DNA of 64,000 nucleotides, taken from the NCBI GenBank assembly GCA_025174535.1, contig JALBUN010000017.1:1-64000 (forward strand), written 5' to 3'. The notes below the pieces were generated by a model, which worked only from the letters and a program-made list of their open reading frames with translations, was not told the DNA's origin and searched no databases. This document shows positions 34,628 to 46,477 of the stretch, one piece after another. Within the stretch, counting starts at the first letter, position 1. Each line of letters begins with the position of its first letter. Source of the DNA: Cantharellus purpuraceus (Eukaryota > Basidiomycota > Agaricomycetes > Cantharellales > Hydnaceae). The translations under genes and the position numbers were made by a program.

Positions 34628-37600
34628 TTAGGTACCATCCCCTTCACGTTGTGGATCTTCTTCGCTAAGTTTACCGCAAACCTTTTCAACGAGCTCTATT
34701 AGACGGTTTGTTGCTTCACTCTCGTTCCATTGTCTCCTTGCATATTCAAGAAGCGATGGAAGAGCTGCACGGCACTCCTCAGTAGAAATATCCCATATCT
34801 TGGTCCCGCACCTCGCTCCAAAACCGTCGAGGTCAAACATGTAGCGCCAGGCTCGCAGAACAAGTGGCCAAATTGAATCTGCCTGAATTGCCGTAGACAA
34901 CGGGTGTTCTTCGCCCGCTGCATCAATGGTTGCAAAAATATGCGCCACAGGTACAGCATAGATGTCAAACTCATCATCTCCCTGGGAAGACAGTGTTTTT
35001 GCGATCATAAGACAGTTGTTAAAATGGGCATTCTGCTGAAGTTGAGGATGCCAAGTGAGCCCTTGGGAAAGGGTGCAAAGTGACCTGAGGTATGCAATAT
35101 AATAGAAGATGGCAATGACATTTATTAATGGATTATCATCGGTGGGTGCCTGTGGAGCAAATATGAGGAATGCTGAAGCCAGTGCTTGTGAGAACTGTTC
35201 TCGGAGTGAATCATCGTCTCGACCCATTGAAGTCACTGTTGACCGAATGGCACAAGCCGCATGCAGGGCTCCAGTCTCACCCTTGCCCATGAAACGCATC
35301 AACATGTCAACGTAGCGGCGCCTTTGGTCCAGGGTACTTGGCGAACCCCACAACCGCTCCAACAGCCGAAAAGTGTCACTAATTGTGTCATTATCTGTAC
35401 CGTCACAAATGCGTAGCTGGTAATCCACCAGCAGGTCAAACTGCTCCTGGGCGTGAAGCTGACTTTCATGCCAGGGCAGGAATCGAGCAAGGATACGAAT
35501 GAGACTGACGACACTCTTGGATCGGACTTGATCATCGCCCAGTGTGTCTAAATCATCCTGGAGTAAAGAACAACAAAGTTTGAGAGCCCGCTTGTACCCG
35601 CGACGATCGCTGAAATGGAAGTTGTTTGTGTCAAAGTATGCAAGTAGTCGGTAAATTAGCCTCAGTGCGTTCTCGTGCCATCTACGACCATGAATCTCAT
35701 CAAGAAGCACAGCTAGCGTGTGATTCATAACTGCCTGTTGAAGCGTTCCAATGGCTTGACTGCAAAAGCGTAAAGTCAACAGCTCATGCAATGGATTATT
35801 GAAAATGTCTATCTTCTTACCTGTTGTCAAGCCTCGCCAAACCCCGTCGATCGATCTGAATGTCAACTAGCATGCCTGCCAGTAATATGCAGTCCGCTAC
35901 CAGACGGCGGGGAGAGAGGGGCGACTCGGAGTCAAGGCAGATGCCAATGAATTTAATCACAAAGGTGTCAAATTTCGGGTCATGTTCACCTTTATGCAGG
36001 CGGTAGGTGAACATGTGTGCCATCCACATCCGGTCTGACAAAGGGAGGGACATAATATCCAGACTGTCAGGGGATTGATCTACCGCAGAGGAAACAACGA
36101 GAAAGCCTGGATCATCTGGGACCATGTGCCAGTACGTGCCACGGATATAATCACCTTCAAAGGCTATGTCACCGTCTGTGAAATATCAAACGGATCGTCC
36201 AGATTTTGTTCAACACAAAGTCGCCATATTGCTTTCAGGTATGCCATCGCACCTGCCCGTATGAGGGGAAGGACCTGCTGATTAGGATCAAAGCACGCAT
36301 AGAAGCCACTTTTCAATCGGCCCACGAGCATGTCTGGCTCCTCGACCTTGGTTGGCCATTCAATTTCCAATACCATTCCAGCTGCAGCAGCTATAACGTC
36401 TGTATCCGTAGATATCTCGATTACCCATTTGACGGCATGGGAGGGCACTAGTGTATCTACTTTGGCGTGTGATTCCATGGAAGTCAAGTTCAACACTGTC
36501 GGCGACGCTTCTAACCGCTCCAAAGGTATACGTGTTTCTGGCTCATCGTTCAATGATTGGACTTGACACCGAGTGGAGGGTCTTGGGGAGAGATACGTGA
36601 CAAAGGGTGTGAGCGAGTTGACGATCAGATCTGCTGCAGCGCATAACGCATGTTTTGAGGCCTCGTACAAGAAGTCCACGAAGCCTGCCCAGGTCCTTGG
36701 CCGCTGTTTCCACTTCTCTTGGAACACATGTCGAATGTTCCTTAGCGCCACCTTTTGAATTGTGCTTCGAACGGCCTTTCGATAGGGAGCCATGAATGTA
36801 AAGACACGCTGAAGTACCGTCGACACTGGCGTCTGGAACGGACAGTCGGGTGATTTCAACGACGACACCACAGTGAATAAATAGAATATAAATCCAAACG
36901 CCATTGTCGCCATAATCACACTTGCAACCGTACGTTGTAGAATCCAGATGTTTGCCGCCAGAGCAATGCCAAAGAAGAGCAGCGATATCTGGAGTAAGAT
37001 CGGAAGAGTGGCGATGATGGTGTTGAAATGCCAAGTTGCCAGTGCGTCCAGCTTCTTCTGCCTTTGTTGGCCGCGTTCGTGCAAGGAGCCTTGTCCAAAA
37101 CGCATTGTTTTGAAGTGGCCTAGCCATTGTTTTCCTAGAACTGCACCGAATGCAGCCAATAGACTGCTCGAGAGGCTCGTGTATGCCAGCGTCTGGATCC
37201 ATATTGTTGTAGAACTCGGTCCAGTCCAGACGGGAAGGGATGCCTGTTGCGCAGGAAATGTAGAGCTGTTGATGGTGTTGATTAATACCATCAAGAGGGA
37301 GTTGGTGGTACCTGGTGTGGTTTTAAGTGATGGTCGACGCAAGAATGGAGCACATACGAATATTAGCAGTACATCTAGACCACCGTTGTGTCTCTCGATC
37401 AGCTCGTCATCATGCTGTTTAGCCACCCGTTCATATGTAGACCAGAAACGAGAGGGGGCGTCCTTTCTGGTGCGTTCAAATATGTCTGATTCGTACATGG
37501 TGTCGAGAATGTCTTGGAGGATCGCTTCAGATCTGGTCCCCAACCATCAGAGTGCAGGTAAATCAAAAAGCGTGGACACTCACTTTGTCGTTGGTTTGTC

Positions 37601-38078
37601 CGATACGATAGGCTCGGGATTACTGGCCTCAGGTTCCTGTGTCGCCAACGTTGTTGGGACGCCAGTTTGAGGGGGATCTAGACCTTGCAAGGGCGATTGT
37701 GGTTCGTGCGTGGTGTCTATCACACCTTGTAGGTTGGCTTCCGGCCTGGTGGCAGGCCATCCTTTCCACATGTGAGTTCAAGAAGTGCGCACCCAATAAG
37801 TAGTCGTATTGCCCTCACCGTTGTATGATGTGTCAATTGACCCATCCTGACCCTGGTGAGCTAGAGGAGGCCCGGTGTGCCAAGTCCCAGCAGGTGGCGG
37901 AGTATGTGATTCGTGCCCAGTGTCTGTCGCGTCGTGAAGGGGGGTCTCTGGCCTGATGGCACCGTCAGCGTCCATTTTACAAGTAAGATCAGGAGGCGCG
38001 TACTCACCGAGTCGACTGTTGGCTCTGAGACTATGCAAAGACCGGTGTATTACTTGCTTGCGCTGTGAAGTCAGACAT
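34628..38078 (-). CDS. DUF6535 domain protein, large multi-exon membrane protein
   Basis: Minus-strand exons: 38030-38008, 37952-37819, 37716-37584, 37532-36217, 36175-35821, 35759-34628, about 1030 aa. The first exon is unresolved: an ATG at 38078 precedes a stop, and another splice is needed, so the N terminus is uncertain. After a Pro/Thr-rich leader, the DUF6535 pattern is clear: RFWSTYERVAKQHDDE, TTIWIQTLAYTSLSSSLLAAF, GAVLGKQWLGHFKTMRFG, GSLHERGQQRQKKLDALATW and two further helices. The 41-bp intron 36216-36176 restores an apparent frame break. The long C-terminal part is helical and soluble-looking. The first transmembrane segment that normally follows DVLLIF appears to be missing; the frame reads VCAPFLRRPSLK instead. 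DUF6535 proteins are expanded in Agaricomycetes and have no known function. Confidence 0.82.
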
Positions 38079-39180
38079 GGTGGTGGTGCGAGTAGAAGGT
38101 ACGCCTAACTGCCAGGTCCCGTGTTCTGCTTCTCGAGAAGTCATCGCTTCCTTTCGCTTCTGCAACTAGCGCTAGACCATCATCACATAACGTGACAATA
38201 TGTAGTCACACCTAACATCACGTGCACGTATGTACCGCCGTTCTAACATTGATAGTGCTCGTGGATCTACTCGGGACAGGTGAGTTGGAACCAGAGCTTT
38301 GTGGCCTCTTATTCTGCCTCTTAATAAAATCCATTAAGAGAGAATATTTCTGAGAAAGATCCGAAGGCTATTGAACATCATTTTTCTGATACAGCCTGTC
38401 ATGATCACCCCCACCCCCCAAAGGCGAAACGCACGCCCCAATACCAATGCTTATCCATGGGAAACTTTCATGTGGCGAGACAAACGTTGTATGATTCCGT
38501 TATGAAAGAGTTGGATAGTCTATTCTCTGATGGGCGCAATGGATACGTCGCCTGGAGCTTCAGGGACTGACTCAGGCTTTCGACCAACCTTCTATATCTT
38601 GGTAACTGCTCATTTCAACAAAAAACACAAACACCGCCGGCTGTAGACATCTACGTCCAACTCCACACATTTCTGTATTGCTCCAGTTGTCATTCAAGCC
38701 ACCATTCAACAATAAGAAATGCAGAAAACATCCCAGGCCTGTTGAAACGCCTACTCACTACACGTGTTGCGAAGCAAAATTCAAGCTGCACACGGATTTT
38801 ATCCAGAAAATCATGATATTGAATGTTTCTGGTCGAGCATTCAAGCGCTTCGTACATAGTATTGGTGACGGCCTCGACTATCCGGTCGTGGACATGCATA
38901 CATTATTCTATTGACGCACTCGAGCTCATAAGCTTTCGGCGCGAGGAAGCGACAGGATCCTAACTTGAAGTGACGCGTAGAAAAGCAGAGATGTATAGGT
39001 ATGTCATTATGTGCTAGTGCATTATAACAATGATATCAATAACGGGATCGCATATCACCAGCATCACCGATGGGAATAGAAGATGGGTGAATGCCGTTGG
39101 TACCACCTTCCATATATTTTTTAACCATCATGCCATTCAACGCTCCCCTCGTTCCATCAGCAGACGCCATTTCCACCGTT
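38079..39180. other. Interval between DUF6535 gene and DUF6533 paralog 4
   Basis: 1.1 kb without a recognised gene; short ORFs on both strands near 38680-38910 overlap each other and lack features. Confidence 0.4.
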
Positions 39181-40825
39181 TCAGTGTGGGCGGCCAATAG
39201 TCGATAGTCGATAGTTATTGGACGGTAGTTGACCCAGGTTAGCGAACGATATATCAGTAAATGGTCTGCTTGGCGACCAATACACGCTATCTTGCGAAGC
39301 GGCTTCACGCAAATTAAGCAGGATGCGTTTTATGAGGATGGCGTGCAATACCCTGTGTACACTAGATACAGGCCTTCAGTGGAAATGGCGCTGGCACTTT
39401 CATGCTCTGGTACACTTACTGGACAAGGGGCGTCGAATGCTGGAGGGACTACATGTTAGATTGTTAGTATATGGAGCATAAAACTAGAAAGATGACAGCG
39501 ATATACCTCTATGAAAAATGTCATAATGGTCGCCATGGAAAATCCTTTGACTTGATCAAGGTGCTGCATCATTCCAGAGAAACCATTTCACATACCAAAT
39601 AGGTAAGCGTAGTAGAGAACTCCTATGGGTAGTTGTCGTGAGCGTGACACAGTGGGAAGGTCTTTTCTAAGAAACGCGAGTGGACTCTTACCATCTTTGT
39701 AGAGCGTCGTAGACAGTGCTGATGAACCCAACCGCACTGTGAAGTGCGTATGGACATACAGTTGGCAAAGACATAGATGATTGTACCTACAATGTTTCCG
39801 AGAGACATACAGAGTTAAACCTAAGATAACTATGCAGAGGATTATATTGTAAAGCATATATCAGGAACCAAGACAACTTACGAGATTCGGCAACTGTGAG
39901 TAATAGGAAATTTACAACCGCAATCGTGCCTACACCTTTTGATATGACGCAATTATTACTCCATTGTGTTGGTCTCGGAATGACTTGGGAAGGCAAGGAT
40001 TTTCAGAGGAATATATGCATCTGACACTGTTGACGTACATTGGACATGGTGCAAGCAACGTTCAGTGACAAAAAGAGCAACAATTAAGGCTGCGGCCCAT
40101 GCTGCCGAAAAGACGATGGCTGACTGCCGTGTTCTTCCCCAGATCGCCCATGTCCTACACACCAAGACAGCTGAATCGAGAGCAAGGTCAGCATCCCATG
40201 AGCAGATTAGCCAATGACCGACATTCTGCAAGGGGCATTCCTATCGCCACCATCCCTATGAGCGACAAAGCCTCAGAGAGTCTGCCCTGGAGATATACGT
40301 ATGTGACTCACATATATTAGCTTTGAAAACTCTCGTACACGCAAGAACAGAAGATGCCATTCCAGGACCTATTGATGTTTCAGTTTACATTGGGGGTTAA
40401 AATAAGTAACAAACGGTTCATGAAGATGTTCATGCCGCTACCCGCAAAGGCTAGATACGTAGTCAGAAAGTAGAGCACTTTCCCTATATTCCAAGGAGCA
40501 GGCCAGACGAGACTGATTTCAAGACCCATCGTCAGGCTGTGGTCATATATCTGGCATGGGGAAGGATAAGCACCGGCTTCTGGGCGGCCACATATATGCA
40601 AGGCATACCAACATCGCGACGCTGGATACTGACGCGTGTGGTCAGCATCCTTGCACAAAGGCTGCATGGCTCTGCATACTATCAAAATACTAGATTTGAT
40701 TATTCGCAATAGTGATGAGCGATGAAAGACAGCTAAATTAGAAAGAGAATTGGGCTCACTGAAGCAAGGTTGTGATTTTTGAGAATTGAGATCGCCGACT
40801 GAGCCACTTCTGAATGAGACATCAT
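39181..40825 (-). CDS. DUF6533 membrane protein, paralog 4
   Basis: The 14-exon plan can be followed without a break from ATG 40825 (alternative 40822) to TGA at 39181, about 300 aa. Landmarks: exon 1 MMSHSEVAQSAISILKN, micro-exons YFDISSVAML, exon 4 IYDHSLTMGLE and SLVWPAPWNIGK, exon 7 SVLVCRTWAIWGRTRQSA, exon 8 FIPRPTQWSNN, exon 13 six bases longer than in paralogs 1-3, and exon 14 starting VHRVLHAILIKRILLNLREA, ending in a short tail. The long ORF 40868-40380 reads through introns and is not the real frame. It stands in tandem with paralog 5. Confidence 0.8.
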
Positions 40826-41792
40826 CACACATGTGAGAGGGCTCTACGAATGTTCGTTTACTCCCCAAGATTATAAGTATGAGGCATAGCTGGGTTAGAG
40901 CTCCATCATGACCGGTTCATCTACTCGTTACGAGCTCAGCTGAATACAAAACGGTCGGGCACTGGCGTCTAGGTTTACCTCCATGGGGATATCTGCACGT
41001 GAAAATGATACGTCACTTGAGACGGCTAGCCATGAGCTGGGGGGCACCACATAAGACCGGCTCCATGGGCGCTAGCAATACAACTGTGTCAACACCGCCG
41101 TGGAGGTGTATATGTGCCACTCGTTAGCGTATCCCAATAGCTACACCCCCGTACGTCTATTACAGGTAACATAGACCGGCGTTTATGTAACTATCTCTAC
41201 TAGGAAGAGCAATGTGTAAGAAATCAGACGCGGGATTGAATATACTCAGACGTTCAGGCAATAGACCAGTCCGAACGAGTACGTGTTCAGTCCCTAGAAC
41301 TCTACTCTACATACATCGGAGTACTACTCTTATACTATCTAAGAATGAAACGAACTCCGATGGGTCCAGGCTCCTTTCACAGTGCCACGATTTAGCCAGA
41401 GCATCGATGCATCAAATTCGGAAGTTGTTGTAACTCTCTGGCTGAAATGGAAGAAACGCTCATCCGCAGGTAAACACATATGTACCCTATTCTATAGATT
41501 TGGGCCGTTTGCCGGATGATCTCATACAGCGATGAGGCCACCAGATCTCAGAACTAACCTAGCGGGCAGATAGATAGACATGTGTAGATATGTCCTTATA
41601 TCATTGATTTACTTAAACGAAATATGAAATATAACGAGTCATACGATGCCCGAAGATGGGGAGAACACCCTGGTATCGCCTTCCATATAGTTCCTCGCTA
41701 ACATGGTTAGACAAAGCACTCCTCGTTCTAGATGTTGTATTCACCGACTCGGCATGGCGGTGAATAGTCGATTCCCTGCAACAATTGGACGA
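40826..41792. other. Interval between DUF6533 paralogs 4 and 5
   Basis: About 970 bp; no gene recognised. It should contain the promoter of paralog 4 and the 3' end of paralog 5. Confidence 0.4.
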
Positions 41793-43361
41793 TTACTGAT
41801 CCGGATCAGCGAATGAGATATCAGTAACAAATGGTCTGCTAGGCGACCAATGCAAGCTATCTCGCGAGGCGGCATCGCGCAGATTGAGTAGTACGCGTTT
41901 TATAAGGATGGTGTGCAATATCCTGTGTATACTGGATGCAGGGTAATCTTCAGCGGAAATGAGGTTCTTATATGTTCTATGTGCTTACTGGGCCAAGGGT
42001 AATGTGTTGTGGAGAGGCTACAGGTTAGATTATCAGATACGGAGGTTATATGAGACGCATAACAGTCATACCGAGAAAAACATAGCAATGTTTGCTACAG
42101 AGAATCCTTCGACAGGTTATAGTGCTGCAACATCCAGAAGTATACTCTCTGACATACCAAGCAGATACACGTAGTAGAGAATCCCTACGGAAGATCCATA
42201 GTCGTGACGCTCTATACAGAGAGAAAGAAATGAAACCCTACCATCTTTGTAGAGCGTCGTAGACAGTGTTGATGTGCCCCATCGCACTGTGGGGTGCCTA
42301 TGGTCACACAGCTGACGGATGGAAAGATAATGTACTTACAATTGTCCCTCGCAATATACACAGTCAAACCCAAAATAACTATGCAGAAGATTCAATAGTA
42401 CAACTTGTATGAGGGGCTGGAACGACATACGGGATTCGACGATGGTGAATAATAGGTAGCCTACAAATGCGATTGGAGCTAAACCTTTTGATCTGATACA
42501 TTTGGAACTCCCTAAAGGCCCAGAAATTACTTTGGAAGGAGGGGTGATTTCAGAGTATGCATCTCTGACAAAAATTGGACTTACATTGAACCTGTTGCAT
42601 GCTACGTTCAATGATAACAAATACGACCACTACCGCTGCGGCCCATGCGGCAGAATAGATAATGGCTGACTTCCGTGTTCTTCCCCAGATCGCCCACGTC
42701 CGATACACCAGAACAGCTGGGTAGTGAGAAAGGTCAGTATGACATGATGTGATTGGACAGTGTACCAACATTCCGCAAACGATATTCCGCTCACTAGTAT
42801 CCCTATGAGCGACAACACGTCAGCATACGGCGCGGAGGTAAGCAAGTGTAGTTCACATATGTTAGCTTTGAAAACTCTTGTACAAACGACTGCAGAGAAC
42901 GCTGCTCCCGGACCTATTGACGCTTCAGTCTATTCCAACAGTGGGAGATTGCGACGAGCAACAGACGCAGCATGTAGATGATAATGCCGCTATCCACGAA
43001 GGCTGCATATGCGGTCAGAAAGTAGAGCACTTTCCCTAGACTCCAAGGAGCAGGCCAGACGAGACTCAATTCAAGTCCCACAGTCAGGCTGTGATCATAG
43101 ATCTGTCACAGGGATGATGAGCGCCGGCGTCGTAGTGGTGACATGTGTGTGTGGAACATACCAGCATCGCAACGCTGGAAACTGAGGCTCATGGTCAGTA
43201 TGGTCGCGCAATGATAGCATGGCTCTTCATACCCTCAAAGTACTAATTTTTAAATATTAAACAAAAATTGGGGTAAACCACAGAATCAGGCTCACCGAGG
43301 CAAGTATGTTAGATGCGAGAACTGAAATCGCCAACTGAGTCTCTTCTGACAGAGTGTTCAT
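41793..43361 (-). CDS. DUF6533 membrane protein, paralog 5
   Basis: From ATG 43361 to TAA at 41793 all 14 exons of the family can be placed with GT-AG introns in matching phase, about 295 aa. Landmarks: exon 1 MNTLSEETQLAISVLASN, micro-exons YFEVSSVAML, exon 4 IYDHSLTVGLELSLVWPAPW, exon 7 SVLVYRTWAIWGRTRKSA, exon 11 ILYYVYLLG, exon 14 IHRILHTILIKRVLLNLRDA and a tail ending ISFADPDQ. Exon 1 closely resembles that of paralog 7 and of the broken copy at 58396, so these three form a subgroup. No sign of decay was seen. Confidence 0.8.
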
Positions 43362-43668
43362 CGTTACGGACAAGAAGGTAATCTTGGTATGGTTTCCAGG
43401 ATAAAAAAAAAACAGGGATCGATCTAGACTGAGATCATTTTACACTTGATCAGAGGCTATGTAGCTGCTTGACTCACTGGCGTTGCACACACGCCACCGC
43501 GTAATTCCAGTTACGTCGCGATACAGGGGTTCACCGAGGTATTCTAATGGGTGACTATCCGTAAGCCTAAAGTCCTAAAATCTGCGCTCGAAAGCCACTC
43601 GGATCACCGCACCGGTAGCTAGCCGAGAAGTTTAAGCTCTGCTGACAGGACCAGCGCGATCCTAAAAC
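43362..43668. other. 5' flank of DUF6533 paralog 5
   Basis: About 300 bp expected to hold the promoter of paralog 5. Base composition becomes AT-rich just to the right. Confidence 0.35.
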
Positions 43669-43712
43669 AAAAAATCTAGAGAGGGAGTACCGACCCCCTC
43701 TCTAGATTTTTT
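43669..43712. repeat. Perfect 17-bp inverted repeat with 10-base loop
   Basis: AAAAAATCTAGAGAGGG (43669-43685) and its exact reverse complement (43696-43712) flank ten bases. The strong hairpin sits on the border between the CpG-rich gene array and the AT-rich repeat block. It could be the joined ends of an excised DNA element, a transposon terminus or a transcription terminator-like hairpin. Confidence 0.7.
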
Positions 43713-45266
43713 CAGCGGTTCCAGATGTTGCTCATGCCTTTTTTGGTAATGGCACATCCTTCTTGACATTTGCTCCCGTTACAGCGGTTTGCAGTATGTA
43801 AGGCCAGCGCTTGTTTGAAGTGCGCAAAGCCCCACATTTGAATATCTGTATCATTTCCCAATCAAATGACATGAAATAAAGTAGACGTAGTATCTGATGT
43901 ATGATCTGGTGTTTAATCTAAAAAAATTAGCAGAAATATGCCTTGATAAAACTTGCATTTTTCTGTTTACATACACTTCTGAACACTTGTGCAAGATTTG
44001 AATATGAATTTTAAGTTGTTCCATATGCTCATGTCATTTAGTGATTGTTGGTTACCCTTGGGGTGGAAAATATCGATTGAAGTAAGGATTCTGGCTCATT
44101 AGTTTTTTTCATAGACAAAAGACTATAGACTTATATACAAAAACAACTTGCAGTAGGGAGTCCTTTAAGAGAATCAAATCCCCTTATTCCCTTTATCCCA
44201 TTGTCTGAGATAAGCCACAGTTATCCCATTGTCCCTTTGATGCAATGCACATTGTTCCAGCAACACCAAGGCCAAATTGTTGTCTAGTCAACACTTATTA
44301 CATCTTGTAATACCAAGTCTGATCTCCACACTCCAACTCCATCTCTTACAACCCCAAACTTTATTTATTGCCTTGTTGATAAGTAGTTTCCTTGATATGG
44401 GACAAAATGTCACCTTTTTATATTGATTAGTATTAGTTCAGACTTGAGTCCAAACTCCAATTCCTTTCTGTGTTGTATTCCTTTCTGTGTTGTATTCCTT
44501 TCTGTGTTGTATTCCTTTCTGTGTTGTATTCCTTTCTGTGTTGTATTCCTTTCTGTGTTGTATTCCTTTCTGTGTTGTATTCCATATCCATCTTATTGTT
44601 CTCTGTTATGACTATATTCATTAATGCCCAGATCCCCATCCGATCCACTCAGATCCTCATGCATATGAAATCTATACTCCATTTGGAAACTGTCACGTCT
44701 CCCTCTACCTGTCCGATTGCCACCGCCGATTCCACCCATCTGTCTCCAGTTCTGATTGATGCATCAGCATCACCATAGGAACCCAGACATCCGTCCCCAT
44801 CGGACTCAGACATACTCATGTAAGGCCGTCGGCCTTGGAGACCCATCACCGGAGTGTTTTGGAACCATGAACTTCAACCTAAACTGTGGTGTTAATCACA
44901 ATCTAAGTTTAGCCCAAGGATGTATGACCTTTCAAGGCTAGCAATAAGCTTGAAACTATTTTAACAGAGAACCCAATTAAGAAATTATACTCTGGTGAAC
45001 AAACACAATCAATGTTGCCACAGTGTATGGGAACTGGTTTTCCCTTAAAAAAAGATCTTGTTTAAAGTCCCGAAACTGTACAATTCCGCTTGATGGCCTT
45101 AAAATATCAGCATATATCTGCTGCTTTCTCTTGATTCAGGGCCATTCAAATATTCTCTATTTTTTCATATTTTTTCGGGAATTTTCCATGCAGAAATGAG
45201 TCTACAAACTTATTGTTCTGCTGGGCGAAGTTTTGGGACCCACATGGACCCACAAACCTTCGCAGA
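43713..45266. other. AT-rich repeat-derived stretch
   Basis: No gene recognised. It is CpG-poor, contains the 17-bp minisatellite, and a ~110-bp segment (about 45090-45205) that recurs inverted at about 47945-48060, with blocks such as TTCTGCATGGAAAATTCCC on the complementary strand. It is probably mobile-element debris. Confidence 0.45.
44461..44583. repeat. 17-bp minisatellite, seven exact copies
   Basis: TTCCTTTCTGTGTTGTA is repeated seven times without change from 44461 to 44579, followed by a partial unit. ORFs on both strands across it are artefacts of the repeat. Perfect copies suggest recent expansion. Confidence 0.9.
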
Positions 45267-46477
45267 TGTCAGCAGCCTCAAAGTCAGCCGGAGTCACCCG
45301 GACAACTGACTCATTTTCGATCACATGACTCATTTCAATCTCCGACTCAATCTGGTCACCACTGCCAGTAAATCCTCAATATCTTCGCAACCACTGCACC
45401 TCCTGACTCCATTTTCAGTGGAGAGTTCAATAGAAGCCATGCCTACCCATAGCTGTGCTAATCAGCCTGGGAAACGAAGTATTGACCGAGTTATTTGAGT
45501 AATGGTGACTCATGCAATGACTCCTGCCATGACTCATGCTATGACTCCTTCCATGACTCATACCATGACTCCTGTGATTACTCATACTATGACTCCTGCT
45601 CTGAGTCACACTATGACTCCATCCATGACTCATGCCCTGAGTCAGAGCAAATCCAAGCAGCTCATTGGCTAGGAAACTTCCACCCCCTTCTCACATATTC
45701 CACTAGCTTCCAGTAGTTTCCATCTATTAATAGGTAGAAGTTTCCAGTAGTATTAGTCAGCTCCTGTAAATACAATATAAAAGGAGCCCATTCTGCCTCT
45801 GAAATAAATAACCATTTCTACCCCATCATTTGCACATCAGTGTGACTAGAGTGACATACAGTGTCATCCTCTATATCTCAGTAACTGTTGATTGTCCAGT
45901 TCAAGGGTCGCTTACAGTTGTGTAACTGTATTTGATTGCACTCGAAGTAGTGATTGTCCTGCTTTGGGCGTGAGTGTAGTATCTACCTCACGTGACTACG
46001 AATCTACAGGGTGAGATTGTCTGTCGATAGTCCTGCCATTAGTGCTTGTTTAAGTTACTAGTGTGTACTGCCTTTGCAGAGCATTAGAATCTTGAACTTG
46101 TGTGAAGCAGTTGCTAGACTACTTCACACATCGCTGTTACCCGCTTCTGAGTGTCACTGGTTGGACGGTCGGATTCATCCACCTACTTCCTCTAGCCTCT
46201 AAGTGCATTCCCCTCTTTTTGGAATATCTGGACCCCTAAGCGTCTGTGAACTCTAGACTCTGGAAGTCTTATTCATTCCCTACTGCTAAGAAACGTATTA
46301 CCTTCCTGCGTATCGTCTGCATTGACCATTACAACGGATTGTAACCAAAGTACAAACGTTAAATTGTTTCTGGAGTTGTGCTGCAGTAGGATTTGATATT
46401 CTTCTCAGCTGTTCATTCACGGAATTGTGGTGATTTAGAGTTTGCCCTAACACCATAATTTTGCGGGTTCCAAAACA
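45267..46477 (+). mobile_element. LTR of retrotransposon family A, copy 2 (complete)
   Basis: It starts TGTCAGCAGCC and ends CCAAAACA, with TG...CA ends, and matches copy 1 at the window start throughout. It holds the TGACTCA array (45504-45645, two 24-bp units shorter than in copy 1) and TATAAAA at 45776-45782, so transcription is plus-directed. No matching 5-bp duplication flanks it (left GCAGA, right CACAG) and no gag/pol frame adjoins it, so it is probably a rearranged or solo LTR. Confidence 0.72.
45504..45645 (+). repeat. Shorter copy of the TGACTCA tandem array
   Basis: Same 12/24-bp units as at 225-413 but 48 bp shorter; otherwise nearly identical in order, so the difference is a clean gain or loss of two units. 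Confidence 0.8.

Noticed and set aside
36164..36226. Apparent frameshift in the DUF6535 gene
   Set aside because: A 41-bp GT-AG intron (36216-36176) in correct phase removes it.
40380..40868. 162-codon ORF covering the start of DUF6533 paralog 4
   Set aside because: It reads through three introns of the paralog and is in frame with only part of exon 4.
44433..44778. Repetitive ORFs on both strands
   Set aside because: Produced by the 17-bp minisatellite; no gene features.
1..46477. The two LTR A copies as the two ends of one 46-kb element
   Set aside because: The sequence between them is ordinary host genes, and the copies differ at many sites and in repeat number, so they are independent insertions or rearranged copies.
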